Of a stretch of DNA of 64,000 bases, positions 48,417 to 57,652 are shown piece after piece. The notes under the pieces were generated by a model. That model had not been told where the DNA came from, did no database searches, and saw only the letters and a list, made by a program, of their open reading frames with translations. The stretch lies in assembly GCF_000372065.1 (NCBI RefSeq), contig NZ_AQVB01000008.1:27287-91286 (forward strand). The letters run 5' to 3'. Every line of letters starts with the position of its first letter. Positions within the stretch are counted from its first letter, which is position 1. Source of the stretch: Oligella urethralis DSM 7531. GTDB taxonomy: Bacteria; Pseudomonadota; Gammaproteobacteria; Burkholderiales; Burkholderiaceae_B. The position numbers and the translations under genes are program-made.

Positions 48417-48584
48417 ATGAGCTTCGGGTATCCCCTTTGCATTACGTGTATAGCAGCCGGTGAGGTCTGCCCTATTTGTCTTGGTCATCCCGTTACAGCG
48501 CACTGGGGCTATGCCTATCTTTTTAAGCTCGGTGACTCAGAAGAGGAAAAGTTAGCTAAGGTGAGCCTCAAGCTTAGCGGCTAA
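48417..48584 (+). CDS. Small Cys-rich (zinc-ribbon-like) hypothetical protein
   Basis: 55 aa. Two CxxC pairs (Cys8-Cys11 and Cys18-Cys21; CITC and CPIC) are followed by GHPVTAHWGYAYLFKLGD and a charged helix. The spacing suggests a compact zinc knuckle. The ATG at 48417 has GAAGAAG about 8-10 nt upstream; an earlier ATG at 48413 is in another frame that stops after 16 codons. No family is recognised. It stands alone between the SulP terminator and the restriction locus, and could be part of the same accessory block. Confidence 0.55.
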   Translation: MSFGYPLCITCIAAGEVCPICLGHPVTAHWGYAYLFKLGDSEEEKLAKVSLKLSG

Positions 48585-48722
48585 GGCTGTCTCATACAGT
48601 TGCTTGCGCAGCTTGTCTGTGAGTGCCTCAATGCTATCGCCATGGCTCGGCTGTGAATGTTCAGCCTCTGCATCATGCTTTTTGTTGAGTTTATACCTGT
48701 CATCCTTTAGCTGTTCTATCAT
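48552..48722 (-). CDS. Small hypothetical helical protein, uncertain
   Basis: 56 aa from the ATG at 48722 (the frame continues to 48803). Highly charged helix (IEQLKDDRYKLNKKHDAEAEH, then IEALTDKLRKQLYETALAAKLEAH). It converges on and overlaps the last 33 nt of the Cys-rich gene. No family is recognised and the Shine-Dalgarno is weak. One of the two overlapping frames may be spurious; this is the weaker of the two. Confidence 0.3.
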   Translation of the reverse strand: MIEQLKDDRYKLNKKHDAEAEHSQPSHGDSIEALTDKLRKQLYETALAAKLEAHLS

Positions 48723-48914
48723 TTTTGCTAACCATAACCATTTAATTGCATGAACCGTCGAAAAATTGTGTCTTGACGGTTCTATGTGAGTAAAGGGGCG
48801 CAAACTACATTCTATTTGATAAGCTTACGGATGGGGCTAAATGTGAAAGCTTAAACTATAATTGCAGTTAATAAATGAAATAAAGATAACTATTAACACC
48901 GCATTGAGATAATT

Positions 48915-50455
48915 ATGACGAGTACACAGCAAAGAGAAGAATTACACCGCCGCATTTGGCAGATCGCCAATGATGTTCGAGGTTCCGTCGATGGTTGGGA
49001 CTTTAAGCAATATGTTTTGGGGACATTATTCTATCGCTTTATGAGTGAGAATTTTGCTCGCTTTATTGAAGCAGGTGATGAGAGTGTCAATTATGCAGCC
49101 CTATCAGATGAGGTGATGACTAAGGAGCTCATTGAGGATTGTATTCGTGTAAAGGGTTACTTTATTTACCCCAGTCAGCTCTTTCAAAATGTGGTCAAAG
49201 ATGCGCATAAAAATGAAAATCTTAATATCGATTTGGCCAATATTTTTGCTGCCATTGAAAATTCAGCCAATGGCTTTGAGTCAGAAAACGATATTAAAGG
49301 GCTCTTTGCGGATTTTGATACGGGCAGTAGTCGTCTAGGTAATACGGTTGCCGAGAAAAATAAACGTCTAGCGGCAGTATTAAAAGGGGTGGCGGAGCTA
49401 GATTTTGGGGCTTTTGAAGAGAACCAGATCGATCTCTTCGGTGATGCTTATGAGTTTTTGATTTCTAATTATGCAGCCAATGCGGGTAAGTCTGGGGGCG
49501 AATTTTTTACCCCACAAAGTGTTTCTAAGCTGATCGCTAAGTTAGCTTTGCATGGTCAGACTTCAGTCAATAAAATCTATGACCCGGCCTGCGGCTCAGG
49601 ATCATTGCTACTGCAAGCGCAAAAGTATTTTGATGTGAGTAATATTGAAGAGGGCTTTTTCGGTCAAGAGATTAATCACACGACCTATAACTTAGCTCGC
49701 ATGAATATGTTCTTGCATAATGTTAACTACGATAAGTTTCATATTGAGCGTGGTGATACCTTATTAAAACCGCGGTTTAAGGATGATAGACCCTTTGATG
49801 CGATCGTCTCGAATCCACCTTATTCAGTTAAGTGGCCAGGCACGGATGATCCGACTTTAATTAATGATGAGCGCTTTGCGCCAGCAGGGGTGCTAGCGCC
49901 CAAGTCTAAGGCGGATTTAGCCTTTATTATGCATAGCTTGAACTATCTATCCAGTAAGGGGCGCGCTGCTATTGTGTGTTTCCCCGGTGTGTTTTACCGG
50001 GGTGGGGCAGAAAAACAAATTCGTCAATATTTAGTGATCATAACTATGTAGAAACTGTGATTTCGATGGCGCCGAACTTGTTCTTTGGTACCTCCATTGC
50101 GGTGACGATCCTAGTGCTAGCAAAGAATAAAAGCACCACCAAAACCCAGTTTATTGATGCCAGTGAGTTATTTCATAAAGTCACGAATAACAATGTGCTG
50201 TTAGATGAGCATATTGAGAAGATCATGACCGTTTTTGATAGCAAAGAAGATATCGCACATTTTGCACAGAGCGTGGACAATGAAGTCATTGCTCAGAATG
50301 ACTACGTGCTATCCGTCAGTAGTTATGTCGAGGCAAAGGACACGCGTGAATTAATTAATATTACTGAGCTAAATGCAGAGATTGAAGCGACGGTGAAAAG
50401 GATCGAGCAGTTACGTGCTGAGATTGATGCGGTGATACAAGAGATTGAAGCATAA
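48915..50455 (+). pseudogene. hsdM: Type IC restriction-modification DNA methyltransferase HsdM, frameshifted
   Basis: The N-terminus ([20 protein letters not shown]) is very like EcoR124/EcoprrI HsdM. SAM motif [12 protein letters not shown] and catalytic NPPY at 300-303 are intact. The frame breaks at about 50035: TTA-GTG-ATC reads into a stop at 50049-50051, whereas one extra base after GT restores the family sequence (L-V-D-H-N-Y-V-E-T) and continues to 50455 as 140 more residues. The full-length product would be 513 aa. The truncated form (378 aa) lacks the C-terminal helical part that contacts HsdS, so methylation is probably lost. There is no homopolymer at the break. A sequencing error remains possible. 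Confidence 0.88.
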
Positions 50456-50479
50456 GCGAAATAATTTTATACACCATGG

Positions 50480-50506
50480 AGAAAAATCGGGATTTCCGAT
50501 TTTTCT
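50480..50506. other. Perfect hairpin between hsdM and hsdS
   Basis: AGAAAAATCGG-gattt-CCGATTTTTCT: an 11-bp stem with a 5-nt loop and T-rich 3' arm. It could be a weak terminator or mark a recombination joint, since the sequence after it resembles a second hsdM tail. Confidence 0.6.
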
Positions 50507-50513
50507 ACCAAAG

Positions 50514-50579
50514 CAACTGAATATCAAGCTTTTGCGCGCTGAAACGGGCGTAATCGTGGCGGAAATTGAGAGTGCATAG
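50514..50579 (+). pseudogene. Second copy of an HsdM C-terminal tail (remnant)
   Basis: In frame, this stretch reads QLNIKLLRAETGVIVAEIESA and stops at 50577-50579. It parallels the true hsdM end ([16 protein letters not shown]) found 120 nt earlier. Such a duplicate tail is expected if a recombination replaced the end of hsdM with a divergent allele and left the old end behind. Confidence 0.5.
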
Positions 50580-50594
50580 GAAAAGATAAGGGAA

Positions 50595-51782
50595 ATGAAT
50601 TTTTTAGAAAAGTTGTTGGATGGTGCTGAGGTTGAGTGGGTGCCTTTGGGTGATATAACTAGCTATGAGCAACCGACAAGGTTTCGTGTTGAGTCAACAG
50701 ATTATAACGACGCTTATAAGACACCTGTGCTTACTGCTGGGCAAACTTTTATTCTGGGTTATACGAATGAGGTTGAAGGGATTTACGAAGCATCTGTTAA
50801 GCCAGTGATTATCTTTGATGATTTCACTACGGCTAACAAATGGGTGGACTTTGATTTCAAAGTGAAGTCATCAGCGATGAAAATAATATCGTCAGCTGAT
50901 GAGTCTTTGGTTTTGACAAAGTATATTTATTACTGGCTAAATGTCTTACCGAGTGGTCTAGTAGAAGGCGAGCATAAACGTCAATGGATTAATTGTTTTG
51001 CGAAAAAAACAATCCCAATCCCATGCCCAGACGATCCTGCAAGGTCGTTGAAAATCCAGACAAAAATTGTCCAGATTCTGGACAATTTTACGGAGCTTAC
51101 AGCGGAGCTTACAGCGGAGCTTACAGCGGAGCTTACAGCACGTGAGAAGCAGTATGAGTATTATCGAGATCATCTTATAAACTCTGCGAGTGAAGCTATA
51201 GGCTCATATGAGCTAAAAAAACTTGGCGATATTGCTGCTCTTTCTGGAAAACGTATAAGTTTCGAAGAGCTAGATGAGTCAACTTTTGTGGGCGTAGATA
51301 ATCTTCTTCAAAATAAAAAAGGCAAAGTGAATTCCAATTATTTGCCGACGACTGGTAATCTCACTAAATACAAGAGTGGTGATATTTTGCTAGGAAATAT
51401 ACGACCCTATCTGAAAAAGATTTGGCATGCGGATAGAGAAGGGGGTGCTAGTGGTGATGTTGTAGTGATTCAGCTAACAGATAAGTCGGTTAATAGTCGT
51501 TATATCTATCATGCTTTATCGTCCGATAAGTTTTTTGACTACAACATGCAATATGCCAAAGGTGCAAAAATGCCACGTGGAGATCGGAGGAAAATCTTAG
51601 AGTTCGAAATCCCAGTCCCACCCCTCGGGGAACAAGAACGTATCGTCTCCATTCTCGATAAATTCGATACCCTGACGACCTCAATCACAGAGGGCTTGCC
51701 CCGTGAAATTGAATTACGTCAAAAGCAATACGAATATTATCGTAATATCCTTTTAAGCTTCAATAAACTAGAAGAGGCCTAG
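50595..51782 (+). CDS. hsdS: Type IC restriction-modification specificity subunit HsdS
   Basis: 395 aa. Two target recognition domains (about 8-150 and 205-350) are joined by conserved helical regions. The middle spacer (about 165-185) holds TEL followed by three TAEL units, coded by four perfect copies of the 12-nt unit CGGAGCTTACAG (51091-51138). The C-terminal block SITEGLPREIELRQKQYEYYR is conserved in EcoR124-type HsdS and repeats the central KQYEYYRDHL segment. It sets the DNA sequence read by the HsdM/HsdR complex. AAGGGAA precedes the ATG. The frame is intact even though hsdM is broken. Confidence 0.93.
   Translation: MNFLEKLLDGAEVEWVPLGDITSYEQPTRFRVESTDYNDAYKTPVLTAGQTFILGYTNEVEGIYEASVKPVIIFDDFTTANKWVDFDFKVKSSAMKIISSADESLVLTKYIYYWLNVLPSGLVEGEHKRQWINCFAKKTIPIPCPDDPARSLKIQTKIVQILDNFTELTAELTAELTAELTAREKQYEYYRDHLINSASEAIGSYELKKLGDIAALSGKRISFEELDESTFVGVDNLLQNKKGKVNSNYLPTTGNLTKYKSGDILLGNIRPYLKKIWHADREGGASGDVVVIQLTDKSVNSRYIYHALSSDKFFDYNMQYAKGAKMPRGDRRKILEFEIPVPPLGEQERIVSILDKFDTLTTSITEGLPREIELRQKQYEYYRNILLSFNKLEEA
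51091..51138 (+). repeat. 12-nt tandem repeat (x4) in the hsdS central spacer
   Basis: CGGAGCTTACAG occurs four times in perfect tandem, in frame, encoding a TAEL-type four-residue unit. In EcoR124-family HsdS, the number of these units sets the distance between the two half-sites recognised. Confidence 0.97.
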
Positions 51783-51804
51783 TGCCACACCTTGAGGAAA
51801 GTTA

Positions 51805-54800
51805 ATGACAAGTCATCAGGCCATTGCAGAATCGAATAATTTTATTATCCTAAGTAAGCTTCAGCGATCCTACAGCATCGATGGTAGCTATCAGTCTGAA
51901 GCGCAATTAGAAAGTCAGCTGATCAAAGACTTACAACAACAAGGTTATGAGTACTTGGCTAATATCAAAACGTATGAAGATATGTTGGCTAATGTGCGCC
52001 TACAGTTACAAAGCTTGAATCAGCTCACTTTTAACGATAATGAATGGCAACGCTTTGTCACGGAGTATTTGGATAAACCGAGTGAGGGGCATCTTGAGAA
52101 GTCCGCAAAGGTGCATCATGACCATATCCATGACTTTAGTTTTGATGATGGGCGTCGAGCCAATATTTATCTCTTTGATAAAGATAATATTTCCCGCAAC
52201 AAGCTGCAAGTTATTAAGCAGTTTGAGCAACAAGGAACGCGCCTAAATCGCTACGATGTGACGATTCTTGTCAATGGTTTGCCGATGGTACAAATTGAGC
52301 TAAAGCGTCGTGGCGTAGCAATTCAGCAGGCCTTTAATCAGGTGAATCGCTATAGCCTGGAGAGCTTCAATAGTGAGAACTCACTCTATAAATATTTGCA
52401 GCTTTTTGTGATCAGTAATGGCACCTATACTCGCTATTTTGCAAACACCACGAAGCGCAATAAAAATAGTTACGACTTTACTATTGAGTGGGCGCTTGCC
52501 AATAATCAGGCGATTAAAGATCTACAGCATTTTACCGCAAGCTTTTTTCAGAAAAACACCTTACTTAATGTGTTGCTACGCTACGCTGTTTTTGATAGCA
52601 CACAGACGCTATTAGTGATGCGCCCATATCAGATTGCGGCAACCGAACGTATTTTATGGAAAATTCAAAGTGCCTATCATGCCAAGAACTGGTCTAAGCC
52701 TGAGAGTGGTGGCTACATTTGGCATACCACTGGCTCAGGTAAAACATTAACCAGTTTTAAGGCCGCACGCTTAGCCACACAGTTAGACTTTATTGATAAG
52801 GTCTTCTTTGTGGTGGATCGTAAAGACCTCGATTACCAGACGATGAAGGAGTATCAAAGCTTTGCGCCTGATAGTGTGGATGGCTCGCGTAATACCGCAC
52901 AACTAAAGAAAAATATTCAGAAACTTAACGATAAAATCATCGTAACCACCATTCAAAAGCTGAATAATCTGCTTAAGGATGACGAGAAATTAGCGATCTA
53001 TGAGCAACAGGTAGTCTTTATCTTTGATGAGTGTCATCGTAATCAGTTCGGTGAGGCGCAGCGTAATATTAAGCGCAAATTTAAAAAGTTCTATCAGTTT
53101 GGTTTTACAGGTACACCGATCTTTGGCGATCAGCGTGATGAACAGGGTGCCTTAATCCGTCGCGGTAATGCCTTGGATAATCACAACACCACGGCGAAAG
53201 TATTTGGTGAATGCTTACATACCTATGTCATCACCGATGCGATTAATGATCAGAAGGTGTTGCGATTTAATATTGACTATAACGATGTGAGGCCGCAATT
53301 CAAGGCGATTGAGAGGGAGCAAGATGAGCAAAAGCTAAGTGCCCATGAGAGTAATGCCGCCTTTTTGCACCCTTTACGCATTAAGGAAATTACCGAATAT
53401 ATTCTCGCTAATTACCGTCATAAAACAGCTCGCCAAAAGCTAGGACAGCAGGGGTTTAACGCCATGTTTGCCGTAGCGAGTGTGGACGCTGCTAGGTTGT
53501 ATTATGAAGAGTTTAAGCGCCAGCAAGAGGACGTTGAAAACCCATTAACAGTGGCTACCATCTACTCCTATGCTGCAAATGAAGACCTTGAAGCTGTGGG
53601 TCAACTGCCTGACGAGGGCTTTAACACCACTCGCTTACAAAGCAGTGATAAAGAGTTTTTAAGTGATGTGATTGCTGACTATAATGCGCAATTCAAGACT
53701 AACTATAGCATCGACGGACGGAGCTTTGAGGATTACTATAAGGACGTGGCTAAGCGGGTCAGAGAGCGTGATATCGACCTCTTAATCGTGGTTGGTATGT
53801 TTCTGACGGGTTTTGATGCCCCTACTTTAAATACGCTATTTGTTGATAAAAATTTACGCTACCATGGCCTTATTCAAGCCTTTTCACGTACCAATCGTAT
53901 TTACAACAGCACCAAGGCCTTTGGTAATATCGTCACCTTCCGCGACTTGGAGCAAAATACCATTGATGCCTTGGTGTTATTTGGTGATAAAAATGCCAAA
54001 AATATTGTGCTTGAACGTAGTTTTGATGAGTATATGTTTGGCTTTGAGGATCCGCTCACAGGGGATTCCAGTCCTGGCTTAGCCGAGGTGATTAAGCAGT
54101 TAACGGCGCAGTTTCCAGAACCGACGAATATCATTTTAGAAAAGGAAAAAAAGCGCTTTGTTGAGCTCTTTGGTAGCTATTTACGTATTGAGAATATCTT
54201 ACGCAATTACGATGAGTTCGTTGCACTTAAAGATTGGCAAACCATTGATGTCGATAATCCTGATGCGGTCGCACAATTTAGGGAGGAGCATTTTCTCAGC
54301 GAAGAGAGCTTTGCGCGTATTCAGTCGGTGACAGTTAGTTTGCCAAGTGAGCGTGAGGTTCAGGATTATCTTTCGACGTATAACGATATTCGTCAGTGGT
54401 TTGCCAGACAAAAAGAGGGTGAGCTGTCTGGGGAGGGCGAAGTCGATTGGGATGAGGTCGTCTTTGAGGTGGATTTATTAAAATCGCAAGAGATTGATCT
54501 AGACTATATCCTCGGTCTACTGCTAGCACATAATCAGCAGCATCAAGATAAGCAGGCGGTGATTGAGGAAGCACGCCGCTTGATTAGTGCGAACTTTAGT
54601 GTGCGCGCCAAAGAGACACTGTTAGTGCATTTTATTGAGCAAGTGGATCTAAATGGGCTCACAGAAAAAGAAGATATTATTGAGGCTTTTTATCATTTTG
54701 CCCAAGCCGAACAAAAGCGTGATGTTAGAGAGCTGATTCAAGAGGAGGGCTTAAATGAGCCCGCAGCTAAGCGCTATATCCTCAACTCCCTCAGGCGTGG

Positions 54801-54948
54801 CTACGCCTCAGAAAGTGGCACTGAGTTAAACCAGGTCATGCCACGCATGAGCCCCTTAAACCCTCTGTATTTAGCCACTAAGACACGCATCCACACCAAG
54901 GTGCAGCAACTTGTGGAGACTTATCACGGTGCGGGTGGGGATTTGTAA
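51805..54948 (+). CDS. hsdR: Type IC restriction endonuclease/translocase subunit HsdR
   Basis: 1047 aa, intact and very similar to EcoR124 HsdR. Nuclease residues Asp151, Glu165 and Lys167 ([17 protein letters not shown]) are in place. Superfamily 2 helicase motifs follow: Walker A TTGSGKT at 308-314, DECH at 408-411, FTGTP near 434, and [25 protein letters not shown] for the later motifs. It translocates and cuts unmodified DNA when bound to HsdM2-HsdS. GAGGAAAG lies before the ATG, 22 nt after hsdS. With HsdM disrupted, restriction should be silent. Confidence 0.96.
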   Translation: MTSHQAIAESNNFIILSKLQRSYSIDGSYQSEAQLESQLIKDLQQQGYEYLANIKTYEDMLANVRLQLQSLNQLTFNDNEWQRFVTEYLDKPSEGHLEKSAKVHHDHIHDFSFDDGRRANIYLFDKDNISRNKLQVIKQFEQQGTRLNRYDVTILVNGLPMVQIELKRRGVAIQQAFNQVNRYSLESFNSENSLYKYLQLFVISNGTYTRYFANTTKRNKNSYDFTIEWALANNQAIKDLQHFTASFFQKNTLLNVLLRYAVFDSTQTLLVMRPYQIAATERILWKIQSAYHAKNWSKPESGGYIWHTTGSGKTLTSFKAARLATQLDFIDKVFFVVDRKDLDYQTMKEYQSFAPDSVDGSRNTAQLKKNIQKLNDKIIVTTIQKLNNLLKDDEKLAIYEQQVVFIFDECHRNQFGEAQRNIKRKFKKFYQFGFTGTPIFGDQRDEQGALIRRGNALDNHNTTAKVFGECLHTYVITDAINDQKVLRFNIDYNDVRPQFKAIEREQDEQKLSAHESNAAFLHPLRIKEITEYILANYRHKTARQKLGQQGFNAMFAVASVDAARLYYEEFKRQQEDVENPLTVATIYSYAANEDLEAVGQLPDEGFNTTRLQSSDKEFLSDVIADYNAQFKTNYSIDGRSFEDYYKDVAKRVRERDIDLLIVVGMFLTGFDAPTLNTLFVDKNLRYHGLIQAFSRTNRIYNSTKAFGNIVTFRDLEQNTIDALVLFGDKNAKNIVLERSFDEYMFGFEDPLTGDSSPGLAEVIKQLTAQFPEPTNIILEKEKKRFVELFGSYLRIENILRNYDEFVALKDWQTIDVDNPDAVAQFREEHFLSEESFARIQSVTVSLPSEREVQDYLSTYNDIRQWFARQKEGELSGEGEVDWDEVVFEVDLLKSQEIDLDYILGLLLAHNQQHQDKQAVIEEARRLISANFSVRAKETLLVHFIEQVDLNGLTEKEDIIEAFYHFAQAEQKRDVRELIQEEGLNEPAAKRYILNSLRRGYASESGTELNQVMPRMSPLNPLYLATKTRIHTKVQQLVETYHGAGGDL

Positions 54949-54955
54949 GTAGTGA

Positions 54956-54981
54956 GGACGTGGTGCCCATGCACGACGTCC
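54956..54981. other. Hairpin downstream of hsdR
   Basis: GGACGT-G-GTGC-CCAT-GCAC-G-ACGTCC forms a strong stem with one G-G mismatch and a 4-nt loop, just after the hsdR stop and before the convergent mgtE. No T-run. Confidence 0.5.
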
Positions 54982-55020
54982 GCCATTTACTAGCAGCTCA
55001 CCCCTCTTTGCACCCAACAA

Positions 55021-56589
55021 CTACATTAAGAAAATAGTCGCTAAGCCCAAGAAAATAAAGAAGCCTAAGGAGTCGGTCGCAAAGGTGAGTAGGACCGATG
55101 AGCCCAAAGCAGGATCCTTATTAAAGCGATCACGAATCATCGGAATCAGTACCCCTAACGTAGCCCCTAATTGCATATTGAGTACCATGGCGGCTGCCAT
55201 CACCAGGGCAATTTTGATGGAGCCGGAAAATATCCAGGCAAAGGTACCAGCAATTAAGCTACCCCCTAAGCCCACGCAGGACGTGACGAAGAGCTCACGA
55301 CGGAGCAGGGTGCGAGCGTTTTTCTGATTCACGCGGCCTACAGCCAGTGCACGAATCACCATGGTCATGGTTTGGTTGCCCGAGTTACCGCCTATCCCCG
55401 CCACAATCGACATTAGGAAGGCAAGAATCACGATTTGACTGACCGTGCCCTCAAAGCGAGAGGCAACCACCGACGCAATAGAAGCGGTGATCAGGTTAAT
55501 TAAAAGCCAGGGAGCACGGTTAGGAATGGCTCGGCGAATGGGTACGAAAATATCCTCTTCCTGAAGACCGGCTTGTGATAAGGCATGCTCATTCGAGTCC
55601 TCTCGAATCACGTCAACAATGTCGGTAATCGTTACCCGACCAATGAGGGTTTGCTCCTCATCAATCACTGGGGCGGAGACTAAGTCATAGCGTTCGAAAG
55701 CAGAGGCCGCCTTGCTGTCTTTGGCTTCAGCTTTAAGTGAGAGATAATCCGTTTGCATCACCTCGGTGACTGATTTTTCCGAGTCATTGACCAATAAGCT
55801 ACTTAAGGATAAAACCCCTTTGAGCTTGTTATTTCTATCGACCACAAATAGTTGGTCAGTATGCTCGGGTAATTCACCCAGCATGCGTAGATAACGAAGT
55901 ACAACCTCTAAGGTCACATCCTCGCGCACACGTACAACCTCAAAGTCCATGATGGCACCCACGGTACCCTCAGGGTAACCAAGGGCAGAGCGTAATTGCT
56001 CACGCTCTTCATCGCTCATGCTTTTTTGAAGCTCTACCACCACCTCCGGCGGTAAGTCAGGAATCAAGTCGGCAAGCTCGTCGGCATCTAAGTCTTCGGT
56101 TGCGGCCAGAATATCATCCTGGTCCATTTCCGCAATCAATTCTTCACGGACCCAGTCATCAACCTCTAATAGAATATCCCCGTCATGATCGGCATGAGCC
56201 GCATTCCAGATCTTGATACGATCCTCAGACGGTAGGGATTCAAGAATAAAAGCAATATCGGCAGGGTGAAGGTGATTAACCAAATCGCCTAATTCGGCCT
56301 CATGCTTACGCTTTAAGACCGTTTGTACGAGTTCCGCACGATCGGAGGAGCCCTCTTGTTGCGATAAAACATTTTCAACTAAGGCTTGCTTTTTTAAAAG
56401 CTCCTTAATTTGTTCAATGATTTGTTGCTGATGCTCGCTGTCAAGTTGCTTGGGCACGTTGATCATCACTGCTTCAGCCGGCTCACTTTGGGCATCGTGA
56501 TTATCGCTCGCAGTGTGTTCAAGCTCCTCGGTTGGCATGCCAGGTACTTGCTCTAAGGTATTTTTATTGTTGTCTGTATGCTTCGTCAT
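55021..56589 (-). CDS. mgtE: Magnesium transporter MgtE
   Basis: 522 aa. Cytosolic MgtE_N domain (about 80-195, with LGDLVNHLHPADIAFILESLP and LIPDLPPEVV), a CBS pair (about 215-330, with VMQTDYLSLKAEAKDS and VIDEEQTLIGRVTITDIVDVI), then five transmembrane helices from about 355 with the conserved GIGGNSGNQTMTMVIRALA pore segment. It is a Mg2+ channel gated by cytosolic Mg2+. The N-terminal 70 residues are a polar extension. It lies 48 nt after the inositol-phosphatase-like gene on the same strand. Confidence 0.95.
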   Translation of the reverse strand: MTKHTDNNKNTLEQVPGMPTEELEHTASDNHDAQSEPAEAVMINVPKQLDSEHQQQIIEQIKELLKKQALVENVLSQQEGSSDRAELVQTVLKRKHEAELGDLVNHLHPADIAFILESLPSEDRIKIWNAAHADHDGDILLEVDDWVREELIAEMDQDDILAATEDLDADELADLIPDLPPEVVVELQKSMSDEEREQLRSALGYPEGTVGAIMDFEVVRVREDVTLEVVLRYLRMLGELPEHTDQLFVVDRNNKLKGVLSLSSLLVNDSEKSVTEVMQTDYLSLKAEAKDSKAASAFERYDLVSAPVIDEEQTLIGRVTITDIVDVIREDSNEHALSQAGLQEEDIFVPIRRAIPNRAPWLLINLITASIASVVASRFEGTVSQIVILAFLMSIVAGIGGNSGNQTMTMVIRALAVGRVNQKNARTLLRRELFVTSCVGLGGSLIAGTFAWIFSGSIKIALVMAAAMVLNMQLGATLGVLIPMIRDRFNKDPALGSSVLLTFATDSLGFFIFLGLATIFLM

Positions 56590-56637
56590 TAATACAATAA
56601 CCTTTATAAATATCGGTGGTGTGGGCGCGCATTGTTC

Positions 56638-57489
56638 TTAGAGCTGCTGTCTAATCAGATTGCCAAAGTCCTCTTCAATCGATTTGGTAGAAGCGATGAT
56701 ATTACCGCTTTGGGGCCAAGGCTCTTTTTCATAAATATCACTGACCGTACCGCCCGCCTCACGTACTAGGATGGTGCCGGCACAGACATCGTAAGGGGCC
56801 AATCCCATTTCCCAATAACCATCAAAGCGCCCGCAGGCAACCCAGGCCAAATCTAAGGCGGCTGAACCCAAACGTCTAATGCCACGGGTATGGTGCATTA
56901 CTTCCTTAAAGCCTCTCATGTAAGGCGTTTCAAAGGAAAAATCTCTAAAAGGCACACCGGTCGCTAAGAGGGCATCTTCCAGGTGTTTGGCTTGGGAGGT
57001 ATAGATGCGCTGACCATTTAAAAAGCAACCATCCTGATAAATGGCACTGAACATCTCCTGACGATTAGGGTCATAAACCACACCGAGAATGGGTGTGTTA
57101 ACCTCAAGCGGCGGTGTATTAGGAATAAGCACCGTGCCAGCGCGTGCCACTAAACCAATTGAAACCGCATAATGCGGTATCCCGTGAAGAAAATTGGTGG
57201 TGCCATCTAAGGGGTCGATAAACCAAGTATATTGGGACTCATCTAGATTAGCTGAGGTGCCGCTCTCTTCAGCCACAATGGCAATTTCTGGTGTGCGCTC
57301 GCGCACCACTTGTAATATTGCTTGTTCGGCATCTTTATCGGCTTGGGAGACTAGATCGTTGCGGGATTTGTAGGAAATTGATAATTTGCTATGATCCTGA
57401 GCATAAATGTTCAGAATAGAAGCCGCTTCCTTAGCTGCGCTTGTAGCTGTTTCAAGCGCATGGTAAAAATCCACTTTAAAATCTTGCAT
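56638..57489 (-). CDS. Inositol monophosphatase family protein (SuhB-like)
   Basis: 283 aa. Metal and catalytic motifs: VAEESGTS, IDPLDGTTNFLHGIPHYAVSIG and PYDVCAGTILVREAGG (the usual WD is YD here). It probably hydrolyses inositol-1-phosphate or a related sugar phosphate in a Mg-dependent way; SuhB also binds RNA polymerase in antitermination. It lies upstream of mgtE in one operon, a sensible pairing for a Mg enzyme only by chance. An insert near 115-130 (IPNTPPLEVNTP) lengthens the usual 265 residues. Confidence 0.88.
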   Translation of the reverse strand: MQDFKVDFYHALETATSAAKEAASILNIYAQDHSKLSISYKSRNDLVSQADKDAEQAILQVVRERTPEIAIVAEESGTSANLDESQYTWFIDPLDGTTNFLHGIPHYAVSIGLVARAGTVLIPNTPPLEVNTPILGVVYDPNRQEMFSAIYQDGCFLNGQRIYTSQAKHLEDALLATGVPFRDFSFETPYMRGFKEVMHHTRGIRRLGSAALDLAWVACGRFDGYWEMGLAPYDVCAGTILVREAGGTVSDIYEKEPWPQSGNIIASTKSIEEDFGNLIRQQL

Positions 57490-57652
57490 GACGATGTTTC
57501 CCTAACCTGTCAAAAGGGCGTTGACTGTTTTAAATAGACTTTGGTGCAGATACGCTGCGCCGCTAGCAGAACAAACCATAAGTATACTACAAGGCTATTA
57601 CGGCTTTTTTAAAGATTTAAATTATTTCCCTTATCCCTTATCCTAATCCTTT

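Noticed and set aside
48915-50455. Programmed frameshifting to make full-length HsdM
   Set aside because: The break has no slippery heptamer or poly-A/G tract and no obvious stimulatory hairpin, so a mutation or sequence error is more likely.
51091-51138. Tandem repeat considered as a CRISPR-like array
   Set aside because: Units are 12 nt, have no spacers and lie in frame within hsdS.
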